Of a DNA stretch of 64,000 nt, positions 29,196 to 38,246 are shown piece after piece. Both the position numbers and the translations under genes were made by a program. Below the pieces are notes generated by a model that ran no database searches, was not told the DNA's origin, and was given only the letters and a program-made list of their open reading frames with translations. Origin of the DNA: an uncultured Alkaliphilus sp. Lineage in GTDB: Bacteria; Bacillota; Clostridia; Peptostreptococcales; Natronincolaceae. The first letter of the stretch is position 1, and every line of letters begins with the position of its first letter. The stretch spans positions 1-64,000 of the forward strand of contig CALJEQ010000005.1 in assembly GCA_938074565.1 (NCBI GenBank), given 5' to 3'.

Positions 29196-29336
29196 ATGAA
29201 GCACATTAAAACATTAAGTGGAGCAACATTAGCTAATAGTGCTGCAAAGGGCGGATGTGGAGAATGCCAAACTTCTTGTCAGTCGGCATGTAAAACATCT
29301 TGTACAGTAGCAAACCAAGAGTGTGAAAACAAATAA
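29196..29336 (+). CDS. scfA: SCIFF precursor peptide (six cysteines in forty-five residues)
   Basis: 46 residues from ATG 29196 behind GGGGAC. The leader is MKHIKTLSGATLANSAAKGG and the core has six cysteines spaced C-x2-C-x3-C-x3-C-x3-C-x6-C, ending ECENK. SCIFF is a ribosomally made peptide nearly universal in Clostridia in which Cys residues are joined by thioether links. The gene is followed by an intrinsic terminator and then the maturase. Confidence 0.96.
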   Translation: MKHIKTLSGATLANSAAKGGCGECQTSCQSACKTSCTVANQECENK

Positions 29337-29362
29337 ACCTTAAAAAGATACATAAAGATAAG

Positions 29363-29389
29363 CAGCAGTGTATTTCACTGCTGTTTTTT
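29363..29389 (+). terminator. Terminator between scfA and scfB
   Basis: CAGCAGTG/CACTGCTG (29363-29370 with 29376-29383) followed by six T. Partial read-through would yield more precursor transcript than maturase transcript. Confidence 0.9.
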
Positions 29390-29460
29390 CTTGATTGTTT
29401 CACTAAAATTATATAAAATGATAAGGGTGAAGCAAAATTATGGAAGGAGTACGTCGCAAA

Positions 29461-30819
29461 ATGATACATAAATTCAATCAAGTAAATAAAAATATTGTAA
29501 TAGATGTCAATAGCGGGGCTGTACATGTGGTGGACCCATTGGTGTATCGTATTCTAGATTATTACTCAATAAAAAGTGATCTAGAAATTATTGGGCTTTT
29601 ACAGGAGGAGTATACTGTAGAGGATATTCAGGAGGCTTTAGAGGAAATTAATACTTTAAAAAATGAAGGTTTGTTGTTTAGTGAAGAAAGATATTTAGAA
29701 CATGAGAGTTTTAAAAATAAACAACCTGTAGTAAAAGCCCTATGTCTACATATTTCCCACGATTGTAATATAAGATGTAAATATTGTTTTGCGTCTCAGG
29801 GTGATTTCAAAGGACAAAGAACTTTGATGGATTTAGAGGTAGGTAAAAAAGCTATTGATTTTTTATTGGAAAACTCTGGAAAAAGAAGAAATCTAGAAGT
29901 GGATTTTTTTGGCGGCGAACCCTTAATGAACTTTGATGTAGTGAAGGATATTGTAAAGTATGGAAGGGGGAGAGAGAAGGAATTTAATAAAGAAATCCGA
30001 TTTACAATGACCACCAATGGTGTACTATTAAATGATGAAAACATGAAGTTTATCAATGAAGAAATGTACAATGTTGTATTGAGTATTGATGGACGTGAAG
30101 ATATAAATGATCATATGAGATACACTATTAATGGACAAGGTACTTATGAGGTTATTGTTCCAAAACTTTTAAAAATGGCAGAACTACGTGGGCATAAAAA
30201 CTATTATGTTCGTGGAACTTTTACTAAATTCAACTTAGACTTTTCTAATGATGTACTGCATTTAGTAGATTTAGGTTTTAAAAATGTTTCTGTAGAGCCA
30301 GTGGTGGCAGCTCCACAGCATGATTATGCCATTGGAGAAGAAGATTTACCAACGGTATTTAAACACTATGAAATTTTGGCAGAAGAATACGTGAAAAGAA
30401 CGAAGGAAGGAAATCCTTTCTTATTCTTCCACTTTATGATTGATCTAAATCAAGGTCCTTGTATAATCAAGCGAATTGTTGGTTGTGGTGCTGGGGCAGA
30501 ATATCTAGCAGTAACGCCAGAAGGTGAACTTTATCCTTGTCATCAGTTTGTAGGTAACACTGACTTTATGATTGGAAATGTAATGGATAAATCATTTAAA
30601 AAAGAGCTATACTATACCTTTGCAGAAGCCCATGTTTATAATAAAGAAAAATGTAATGAATGTTGGGCAAAGTTTTATTGTAGTGGTGGTTGTCACGCCA
30701 ATGCATACCATTTTAACAAAGATATTAATGTACCCTATAATATTGGTTGTGAGATGGAAAAGAAACGAATTGAGTCTGCATTGATGATTCAGGCAAAATT
30801 AGCAGAGGAGGGAGTATAA
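29461..30819 (+). CDS. scfB: SCIFF maturase, radical SAM/SPASM enzyme
   Basis: Forms thioether cross-links in the SCIFF peptide. I favour ATG 29461 (MIHKFNQVNKNIV), where homologues begin, with AAGGAG about eleven bases before it; ATG 29440 would add seven residues. An N-terminal precursor-recognition domain (about 1-85) is followed by the radical SAM motif C-x3-C-x2-C in HDCNIRCKYCF, the FFGGEPLMNF block, and a SPASM domain with CGAGAEYLAVTPEGELYPCH and CNECWAKFYCSGGCHAN that binds auxiliary Fe-S clusters. 452 residues. Its TAA overlaps the next ATG. Confidence 0.95.
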   Translation: MIHKFNQVNKNIVIDVNSGAVHVVDPLVYRILDYYSIKSDLEIIGLLQEEYTVEDIQEALEEINTLKNEGLLFSEERYLEHESFKNKQPVVKALCLHISHDCNIRCKYCFASQGDFKGQRTLMDLEVGKKAIDFLLENSGKRRNLEVDFFGGEPLMNFDVVKDIVKYGRGREKEFNKEIRFTMTTNGVLLNDENMKFINEEMYNVVLSIDGREDINDHMRYTINGQGTYEVIVPKLLKMAELRGHKNYYVRGTFTKFNLDFSNDVLHLVDLGFKNVSVEPVVAAPQHDYAIGEEDLPTVFKHYEILAEEYVKRTKEGNPFLFFHFMIDLNQGPCIIKRIVGCGAGAEYLAVTPEGELYPCHQFVGNTDFMIGNVMDKSFKKELYYTFAEAHVYNKEKCNECWAKFYCSGGCHANAYHFNKDINVPYNIGCEMEKKRIESALMIQAKLAEEGV

Positions 30820-31322
30820 TGATTAAAACATTCCAAGACAAGAAACCTAATATCCATGAAAGTTGCTTTGTAGCAGAAACAGCTGATATAATTGGTGATG
30901 TCACCATTGGTGCCAACAGTAATATATGGTATAAGGCAGTTCTTAGAGGAGATGACAATTGTATTAAGATTGGTGAAAATACCAATATACAAGACAATAC
31001 CGTGGTACATATTAGTAAAATTTATCCCACCATCATAGGGGATAATGTAACGATTGGCCACAGTTCAATTGTACATGCCTGTAAAATTGGTAATAATACT
31101 TTAATTGGAATGGGAGCTATCGTATTAGATGGAGCAGAAGTTGGTGATGAGACCATTATTGGAGCAGGCAGTCTTGTGGCTCAGGGGAAGAAAATACCAT
31201 CAGGTGTTTTAGCTTTAGGTTCACCAGCGAAGGTTATTAGAGAATTAACTGATGAAGAAAAGAAAAGCTTAAAAGTATCAGCTGATCATTACGTAGTCAT
31301 AAGCAAAAAACATAAAGAATAA
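30819..31322 (+). CDS. Gamma-carbonic-anhydrase-like hexapeptide-repeat protein
   Basis: 167 residues forming a left-handed beta helix of hexapeptide repeats (TIGANSNIW, KIGENTNIQD, TIGDNVTIGH, EVGDETIIGAG). Conserved histidines in VVHISK and GHSSIVHAC are at the zinc sites of the gamma-carbonic anhydrase family. Whether it hydrates CO2 is not established for such short family members. It overlaps scfB by one base (TAATG), so it is cotranscribed. Confidence 0.88.
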   Translation: MIKTFQDKKPNIHESCFVAETADIIGDVTIGANSNIWYKAVLRGDDNCIKIGENTNIQDNTVVHISKIYPTIIGDNVTIGHSSIVHACKIGNNTLIGMGAIVLDGAEVGDETIIGAGSLVAQGKKIPSGVLALGSPAKVIRELTDEEKKSLKVSADHYVVISKKHKE

Positions 31323-31430
31323 TCACCATTGGAAAAGGTGGATTTAACTGGTGAAATTAGATTTGTTGACTGATTGAGTTATTAGATATATAATTAAATT
31401 TATGATACTAGGTAAGGGGGAATTAAAACT

Positions 31431-32687
31431 ATGAAAATGAAAAATGCAATAATATTTTTGTTAGTATTGGCTATTGTTGGTTTTGCAACATATACTGCAT
31501 TTTATGGTTTGCAAATTGGTGATAAAACAATAAATCCAGTACAAGATTCTATTAAACAAGGTTTAGATTTAAGGGGTGGAGTATACGTTGTATATGAAGC
31601 AAAGACTGATGAAACTGGTGCAGAATTAGACAAGATTATGCATCAAACCATTGAAGTATTTAGACGTAGGGTAGATGCTTTTGGTTTAACAGAGCCTTCA
31701 ATTGTTCGTGAAGGGGACAAGCGAATTAGAGTAGAATTACCTGGAGTTGAAAATGCCCAAGAAGCTATTGACTTAATTGGTAGAACAGCTCAACTTAAAT
31801 TTGTTGCTGGAGACAATGAAGAAGTAGTAGTAACTGGTAATAATGTTAAAAAATCAGAGGCTGCATACTCAGAAGGTCAAGTTGTAGTTAGCTTAGAGTT
31901 TGATATGGAAGGTGCTAATAAATTTGCTGAAGCTACAGAAAGAGTGGCTAAAAACACTTACGGATCAAAAGAAAATAAAATATTTATTGTTTTAGATGAT
32001 GAAGTAATACAAGATCCTAATGTAACTGGTAAAATTACAGGAGGTAGAGCACAAATTTCTGGTAGATATACCGAAGAAGAAGCTGTTAATATAGCTGCTT
32101 TAATCCGTGCTGGGGGTCTACCGGTAGACTTAGATGAAGTACAAAGTTCAACTATTACAGCTACACTAGGGGTAAATGCTTTAAATAGAAGTGTTAGAGC
32201 TGCTCAAATAGGACTTATGCTGGTATTAATATTTATGTTAGTATATTATAGAATACCAGGGTTAGTAGCAAATGTTGCTTTAACAGTGTATATCTTAATA
32301 GTATTAGGTGTATTTGTTGCCTTTAATGCAACATTAACATTACCAGGTATTGCTGCATTAATTCTTTCTGTTGGTATGGCGGTGGATGCTAATGTTATTA
32401 TCTTTGAAAGATTAAAAGAAGAATTAAGAGCAGGAAAAACGGTTCGTGCTGCTATAGATGCTGGATTTAAAAGAGCATTAAAAGCAATTTTAGACTCCAA
32501 TATTACTACCCTTATAGCGGGTGTAGTTCTTTATCAATTTGGTACAGGACCAATTAGAGGTTTTGCCCTCATGTTAATGATTGGTATTTTAGCAAGTATG
32601 TTCACTGCTGTTGTTGTTACAAAATTCCTATTAAAACTTTTTGTAGGAATGAATGTAACTAAAAACAGTAAATTATTTGGAGCATAG
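31431..32687 (+). CDS. secD: Protein translocase subunit SecD
   Basis: Membrane partner of SecYEG that uses the ion gradient to pull exported proteins out. 418 residues: helix 1 at the N-terminus, the conserved IKQGLDLRGGVY, a periplasmic-type P1 domain (VFRRRVDAFGLTEPSI), then five helices with LPGIAALILSVGMAVDANVIIFERLKEE. Separate from SecF, unlike the fused SecDF of Bacillus. SecF starts 13 bases after. Confidence 0.96.
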   Translation: MKMKNAIIFLLVLAIVGFATYTAFYGLQIGDKTINPVQDSIKQGLDLRGGVYVVYEAKTDETGAELDKIMHQTIEVFRRRVDAFGLTEPSIVREGDKRIRVELPGVENAQEAIDLIGRTAQLKFVAGDNEEVVVTGNNVKKSEAAYSEGQVVVSLEFDMEGANKFAEATERVAKNTYGSKENKIFIVLDDEVIQDPNVTGKITGGRAQISGRYTEEEAVNIAALIRAGGLPVDLDEVQSSTITATLGVNALNRSVRAAQIGLMLVLIFMLVYYRIPGLVANVALTVYILIVLGVFVAFNATLTLPGIAALILSVGMAVDANVIIFERLKEELRAGKTVRAAIDAGFKRALKAILDSNITTLIAGVVLYQFGTGPIRGFALMLMIGILASMFTAVVVTKFLLKLFVGMNVTKNSKLFGA

Positions 32688-32700
32688 GGGGGGAGATCAT

Positions 32701-33597
32701 ATGAGAATAATAGAAAATCGTAAGATTTGGTTTTCCATTTCTGCATTAATTATATCTTTAGGTTTAATATTAGGGTTAGTAAGAGGTTTTAATCGTGGTA
32801 TAGATTTTACAGGTGGATCCTTATTAGAAATTGAACTACACCAAGCTGTTTCAGTGGATGAAGTTAGAAGTATTGTTAATGAATATGATACTAAAGCTAA
32901 CATTAACTTTTTAGGAACAGAAAGATCAATTGTTCAAATAAGATCAATTATAGATTTTGATAATAAAGAGAGAGTAGAAATTTTCAATCAATTTAAAGAG
33001 AAATATAATTTAAATTTAGAAGAAGATTTCTTAAGAACTGAGCAGTTTGGCCCATCAGTTGGTAAGGAAATTCAACGTAATGCATTATTAGCAATGATTA
33101 TTTCTGCCATTGGAATGCTAGCTTATATCACCTTTAGATTTGAGTTAAGATTTGGTTTAGCAGCTATTGTTGCTTTAATCCATGACGTATTAGTAGTAGT
33201 GGCTGTTTACTCGATATTAAGAATCCCAATCAACAGTCCATTTGTTGCTGCCATCTTAACAATCTTAGGTTACTCTATCAATGATACTATTGTTGTATTT
33301 GATAGAATTAGAGAAAACTTAAAGTTCTTAAAGAAGAACAATTATGCACAAATAGCGAATGATAGTATAACTCAAACACTTACTCGTTCTATTAATACTT
33401 CATTAACAACTTTAGTTACTATTGTTGCGTTATATGTATTAGGAGTTGAACAAGTTAGAGAGTTTGCATTACCATTGATTGCAGGGGTATTAAGTGGAAC
33501 TTACTCTTCTATCTTCATAGCTAGCCCAACTTGGGTGTTATTAAAAGAAATGCAAAAAGGTAAAGCTACAGTTCAACCAAATCCAGAATTAAAATAA
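32701..33597 (+). CDS. secF: Protein translocase subunit SecF
   Basis: 298 residues; ATG 32701 is chosen for its GGGGGAG site, while an upstream in-frame start at 32677 would overlap secD. Six helices with the family text FNRGIDFTGGSLLEIE after the first helix and the GYSINDTIVVFDRIREN segment. It ends with a basic-polar tail; a strong terminator follows. Confidence 0.96.
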   Translation: MRIIENRKIWFSISALIISLGLILGLVRGFNRGIDFTGGSLLEIELHQAVSVDEVRSIVNEYDTKANINFLGTERSIVQIRSIIDFDNKERVEIFNQFKEKYNLNLEEDFLRTEQFGPSVGKEIQRNALLAMIISAIGMLAYITFRFELRFGLAAIVALIHDVLVVVAVYSILRIPINSPFVAAILTILGYSINDTIVVFDRIRENLKFLKKNNYAQIANDSITQTLTRSINTSLTTLVTIVALYVLGVEQVREFALPLIAGVLSGTYSSIFIASPTWVLLKEMQKGKATVQPNPELK

Positions 33598-33678
33598 TTA
33601 GGTTTCTCGTAAATAGTGGGTTTTAGTTAAAGTCTTAATTGCTACTATTTTATAGAACTATTACAAGTAATATAAAAC

Positions 33679-33723
33679 AAAAAATGGTAATAATACAGAT
33701 AAATGTATTGTTACCATTTTTTT
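33679..33723 (+). terminator. Terminator after secDF
   Basis: A 12-bp stem (33679-33690 with 33711-33722) with an inner TAATAC/GTATTG stem, ending in T6-7. Confidence 0.9.
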
Positions 33724-33773
33724 ATGTTAAATCTAATTATTGTTACATATTGTAGAGATATGGGGTTGTTGAC

Positions 33774-35447
33774 GTGGCAAAATTGAGAATGAAATATAAA
33801 AATTTAAAGCGTTATAAAAGAATTGGTGAAGTCACTGTAAAGTATGGCTTTGATGTGGTGGCGGAAAAGTTATGTGAAAAAGGGTTAATTCCAAAATTTA
33901 TATTAAATATAAATAAAACTGGCAAAAACTTAAGTCTGGGAAAAAGGCTTCGGTATGCATTAGAAGAACTAGGACCAACCTTTATTAAGTTGGGGCAGAT
34001 TTTAAGTACCAGAAGGGATATATTTGGCGATGAAATAGCCAATGAATTATCTAGGCTTCAAGATAATATAGCTCCATTTCCTTTTGAAAAGGCAGTGGTG
34101 GTTTTTGAAAGGGAAATGAAGATGACAATAGAACAAACCTTCAAATCCTTTAGTAAAGAACCTATAGCTTCTGCCTCGATTGGGCAGGTTTATGAAGCAA
34201 CTCTAAAAACAGGAGAACAGGTAGTTGTAAAAATACAAAGACCAAATATTTCGGCTATTATTGAAAGGGATATAGATATTTTATTTAACCTTGCAAGGCT
34301 ATTGGATGAACATTTGGACAAGAATAAACCAATTAAGTTTATAGAAATGGTTGAAGAATTTTATTATACTATTAAACGGGAGCTAGATTATTCAAATGAA
34401 GGTAGAAACGCAGAAAGATTTAGTGAAAATTTTAGAAAAGATAAAAATATTGTTGTGCCTAAAGTATATTGGAACTATTCAACTAGAAAAATATTAACCC
34501 TGCAACGTATTTATGGCGTAAAAATCATGGATATAGACACCTTAAAAAACAAAGGATGGGACTTGAAAAAAATAGCCGATATAGGAGCAGAAGCTTTTAT
34601 GAAACAGGTATTTATTCATGGTTTCTTTCATGGTGACCCCCATCCAGGAAATATATTTGCTATAAATGAATCACAAGTAGCTTTCATTGATTTTGGTGTA
34701 GTAGGTTTTTTAGATAAACAGAGTCTTAAAATGATTACTGCTATTTTTACAGCAGGGGCTAGAAGAGATGTAGATAAACTGGTGAATACGTTAATAGAGA
34801 TGGATGCAATTGCACCAGAAACCAATATGCGAAGGCTAAAGGAAGATGTGTCTGTATTAATAAACCTCTACTATAATATACCCCTTAAAAGATTAAATCT
34901 AGGGGAGGCATTAAAAGAACTAATTGAAATTGCCTACATAAATAAAATTACCCTACCACCCCAATTAATGCTATTATTTAAATCGGTGGTGACACTGGAG
35001 GGCAGTGGAAAGTACCTAAATCCAGAGTTTAGCCTATCTAGCGTAACAAAAAACTCAATTAAAGAAATCTATCTACACCGTCTACAACCTCAACAAATAT
35101 TGACTGAAATACGAGATTATACAGATGAAATTATTTTTGGTATTAAATATTTACCAAAGCAAATAAGAAATTTGATTAAAAGACTCGAAACCAGCGATAT
35201 AAAACTACAGTTAGATCATACTGGGTTTAAGCCTTTATATGAAGAGTTAAACAGACTAACAAACAAGATTTCCCTCAGTTTAATTACATCTGCCCTAATA
35301 GTAGGTTCTTCTTATATGATTAGAAACCAAGTAGAATCTAGTTTATATGGTGTCTCATTATTAGGATTAGTTACTTTTGCCATCGCCAGTATATTAGGGA
35401 TAAGTGTAATAATCTCTATACTTATTAATAATTGGCATAAAAAATAA
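33774..35447 (+). CDS. ABC1/AarF/UbiB-family atypical kinase
   Basis: 557 residues from GTG 33774 with only a weak ribosome binding site; a slightly later ATG is possible. The UbiB core shows LGPTFIKLGQILSTRRD (the KxGQ motif), SIGQVYEATLKTGEQVVVKI (the atypical nucleotide loop with VKIQRP), FIHGFFHGDPHPGN and the metal-binding AFIDFGVVG. Two transmembrane helices lie at the C-terminus. The family is tied to quinone or lipid metabolism; the substrate in clostridia is unknown. Stands as a single gene between two terminators. Confidence 0.92.
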   Translation: MAKLRMKYKNLKRYKRIGEVTVKYGFDVVAEKLCEKGLIPKFILNINKTGKNLSLGKRLRYALEELGPTFIKLGQILSTRRDIFGDEIANELSRLQDNIAPFPFEKAVVVFEREMKMTIEQTFKSFSKEPIASASIGQVYEATLKTGEQVVVKIQRPNISAIIERDIDILFNLARLLDEHLDKNKPIKFIEMVEEFYYTIKRELDYSNEGRNAERFSENFRKDKNIVVPKVYWNYSTRKILTLQRIYGVKIMDIDTLKNKGWDLKKIADIGAEAFMKQVFIHGFFHGDPHPGNIFAINESQVAFIDFGVVGFLDKQSLKMITAIFTAGARRDVDKLVNTLIEMDAIAPETNMRRLKEDVSVLINLYYNIPLKRLNLGEALKELIEIAYINKITLPPQLMLLFKSVVTLEGSGKYLNPEFSLSSVTKNSIKEIYLHRLQPQQILTEIRDYTDEIIFGIKYLPKQIRNLIKRLETSDIKLQLDHTGFKPLYEELNRLTNKISLSLITSALIVGSSYMIRNQVESSLYGVSLLGLVTFAIASILGISVIISILINNWHKK

Positions 35448-35497
35448 AGAGGAATATCGCAGTTTTTGTTGAATTATTGTATAAGTTGAATTAATAT

Positions 35498-35529
35498 AAA
35501 ATATAGGTAGCAATGGCTACCTATATTTT
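35498..35529 (+). terminator. Terminator between the UbiB-like gene and recJ
   Basis: A perfect 14-bp stem (35498-35511 with 35516-35529, loop AATG) bordered by A4 and T4. The T run is short, so efficiency is uncertain. Confidence 0.7.
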
Positions 35530-35577
35530 ATTTGTGATGATTAAAATCATTGAAGGTAGTCTAAAGGGGGCATATGG

Positions 35578-37341
35578 TTGCAAAAGTGGATGTTGAAGAA
35601 TATAAAAGTAGATTATAAGCAAATGTCTAAAGAACTACAGATCAGTGAAATTTTATGTAAGATAATGGTTAATAGAGGTATTGTTGAGAAGGAAGTTGCT
35701 TATGATTTTCTTAATCCAAATTTAAATAAATTACACAATCCATTATTAATGAAGGATCTTAATAATGGTGTTAAAGTCATAAAACAGAAAATTTCAGAAG
35801 ATAAAAAAATTAGAATAATTGGGGACTATGACGTTGATGGTGTCATTAGTACTTATTTATTATATACAGCACTGTCTAATTGTGGTGCTATAGTAGATTA
35901 TGAAATACCCCATCGAGTGGAGGATGGATATGGGATAAACAACAGCATTATTGACACTGCCCATCAAGATGGTATTGATACCATCATTACCTGCGACAAT
36001 GGAATTTCTGCTATAGAACAAATTAAACATGCTAAAGAATTAGGTTTAACTGTAATTGTCACCGATCATCATGATGTACCCTTTATAGAAGATGAGGAGG
36101 GAAACCGAACTTATATAAGGTCTGAAGCCGATGCTATTATCAACCATAAACAATTGGATTGCCAGTACCCCTTTAAACATCTTTGTGGTGGTGGAGTGGT
36201 TTACAAGTTTATTCAAGTGTTATATGCAGAAATGGGGATTAAACAGGAATTATTAGAAGAACTATTACAGTTTGTTGCCATTGCTACAGTTTGTGATGTG
36301 GTGGATTTAGTAGACGAAAATAGAGTCCTAGTAAAAAAGGGACTTGAACTAATAAACTACACTAATAACATAGGACTTAAAGCATTAATGAAAGCCACTG
36401 GCATAGAAGGGAAGCCAATAAGCACCTATACCCTTGGGTTTGTAATAGGACCATGCATAAATGCAACTGGTAGGTTAGATTATGCAAAGAAGGGGTTAGA
36501 ATTGTTATTATCCAATAATGTTGATGAGGCGGATGCTTTGGCAAATGAACTCCACCAGTTAAATGAAGAAAGAAAACAGATGACAATAGAAGGTGTTGAA
36601 CAAATTATTAAAAATATTGAAAGCACCTGTGCTGGAAAAGATAAGGTGTTTGTTGTCTATAAGTCTGGAATACATGAAAGTATCGCAGGTATTATTGCAG
36701 GAAGAATTAAAGATAAGTACCATGTACCCACCATAATATTAACTGATGCAGAAGATGGGGTAAAGGGTTCAGCTAGATCCATAGAAGGGTATAATATGTT
36801 TGAGGAATTATTGAAATGTAAAGATTTACTTACTAAATTTGGAGGACATCCAATGGCAGCAGGTTTATCTCTTTTGTCAGAGAACATCGAGTCTATGAGG
36901 GAAAGATTAAACCAACTGACAACATTAACAGAGGAAGATTTGATTCCCAAAATATATATAGATGCACAGCTTCCTCTAGAAATGATTACTTTAGAGTTAG
37001 CAGAGAAATTGCAAGAACTGGAGCCTTTTGGTAAAGGTAATTCTAAACCGTTATTTGCAGAAAAAGAACTAAAGGTTACATCAGCATCCGTTTTAGGAGT
37101 TAATAAAAATGTCCTAAAACTGAAGTTACTATCGAAAAAAGGTAAAGTTATGGAGGCAGTGTATTTTGGAAATATACCAGAATTTGAAAAATTAATTATA
37201 AATAAATTTGGTCAATTAGAAGTAGACAAACTCTATAAGGGTAAAGGTAATGAAATTGTATTAGATTTTATTTACACTGTTGGAATTAATGAATATAGGG
37301 GAAATAAAAGCGTACAAATGATTATTCAAAGTTATCGTTAG
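35578..37341 (+). CDS. recJ: Single-stranded-DNA-specific exonuclease RecJ
   Basis: 5'-3' exonuclease in recombination and mismatch repair. Starts at TTG 35578 (then QKWMLKN), behind AAAGGGGG. 587 residues: DHH phosphoesterase domain with IIGDYDVDGVIS, TCDNGISA and VTDHHDVPF, the GGGVVYKF segment, DHHA1 with SARSIEGYN and GGHPMAAGLSL, and an OB fold. The Bacillus-type order secDF-recJ-apt-relA is kept. Confidence 0.96.
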   Translation: MQKWMLKNIKVDYKQMSKELQISEILCKIMVNRGIVEKEVAYDFLNPNLNKLHNPLLMKDLNNGVKVIKQKISEDKKIRIIGDYDVDGVISTYLLYTALSNCGAIVDYEIPHRVEDGYGINNSIIDTAHQDGIDTIITCDNGISAIEQIKHAKELGLTVIVTDHHDVPFIEDEEGNRTYIRSEADAIINHKQLDCQYPFKHLCGGGVVYKFIQVLYAEMGIKQELLEELLQFVAIATVCDVVDLVDENRVLVKKGLELINYTNNIGLKALMKATGIEGKPISTYTLGFVIGPCINATGRLDYAKKGLELLLSNNVDEADALANELHQLNEERKQMTIEGVEQIIKNIESTCAGKDKVFVVYKSGIHESIAGIIAGRIKDKYHVPTIILTDAEDGVKGSARSIEGYNMFEELLKCKDLLTKFGGHPMAAGLSLLSENIESMRERLNQLTTLTEEDLIPKIYIDAQLPLEMITLELAEKLQELEPFGKGNSKPLFAEKELKVTSASVLGVNKNVLKLKLLSKKGKVMEAVYFGNIPEFEKLIINKFGQLEVDKLYKGKGNEIVLDFIYTVGINEYRGNKSVQMIIQSYR

Positions 37342-37674
37342 TATAATTTACTTGATTAAATAGAAGATGTTTATAATATCATTAACCAAATATTGATAAA
37401 ATTGAATTTTAAAGATATAATAAAATTATTCTATATATTCTAGTTTTTATTTAATTGATTCGTCAAAGTTCTACATTTTTTTAAATTTTGTTAATTAATA
37501 GGTTTTAAATCATAAATTCCTTTCAATCACAGAGCAGGAAGGATATAATTAATTTTAACGAATCAGGTAAAACTTATTAGATAGAGTAAATGATGAGTAG
37601 CATATTTAATTAGATACAATTTATCATAGTAAAAAAAAATACTATAACGTTTATAAGAATGAGGAGGAAGTAAG
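37342..37674. other. AT-rich region between recJ and apt
   Basis: 333 bases without a credible gene. It probably carries the promoter of the apt-relA unit, for which several AT-rich -10-like boxes exist and none stands out; GAGGAGGA just before 37675 is the apt ribosome binding site. No terminator hairpin was found after recJ. Confidence 0.4.
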
Positions 37675-38190
37675 ATGGATTTAAGAAAAGAAATAAGAGA
37701 GATACCAGATTTTCCAAAGGAAGGTATTAGTTTTAAGGATATAACACCATTATTAAAGGACAAAGATGTTTTTCAATTTGTAGTTAAAGAATTTGTTAAC
37801 CAATTAAAAGATCTTAATGTAGATGTTATTGTAGGACCAGAAGCTAGAGGGTTCTTAGTAGGAACACCAGTGGCATATGAATTAGGAATAGGTTTTGTAC
37901 CAGTAAGAAAGCCTGGTAAATTACCAGCTGAAACAATTAGATATGAATATGAGTTAGAGTATGGAACAGATGCATTAGAAATACATAAAGATGCCATTCA
38001 ACCAGGACAAAGAGTAGCAATTTTAGATGATTTATTGGCAACAGGTGGTACTGTATTGGCTGCTGCAAAATTAATCGAAGAACTGGGTGGAGAAGTGGTT
38101 TCTTTAAACTTCTTAATTGAATTAGCTTTCTTAAAAGGAAGAGATACTTTAACAGGTTACAAAATGGAGTCTTTAGTAAAATACGAATAA
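37675..38190 (+). CDS. apt: Adenine phosphoribosyltransferase
   Basis: Salvages adenine to AMP with PRPP. 171 residues, ATG 37675 behind GAGGAGGA. Blocks: [50 protein letters not shown] and the PRPP-binding [13 protein letters not shown]. Located upstream of relA as in many Firmicutes. Confidence 0.97.
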   Translation: MDLRKEIREIPDFPKEGISFKDITPLLKDKDVFQFVVKEFVNQLKDLNVDVIVGPEARGFLVGTPVAYELGIGFVPVRKPGKLPAETIRYEYELEYGTDALEIHKDAIQPGQRVAILDDLLATGGTVLAAAKLIEELGGEVVSLNFLIELAFLKGRDTLTGYKMESLVKYE

Positions 38191-38246
38191 TAATAACAAA
38201 AGGGTCATGGATCATAGATGTCTATGCTGCGAGAGGGTGATAATAA

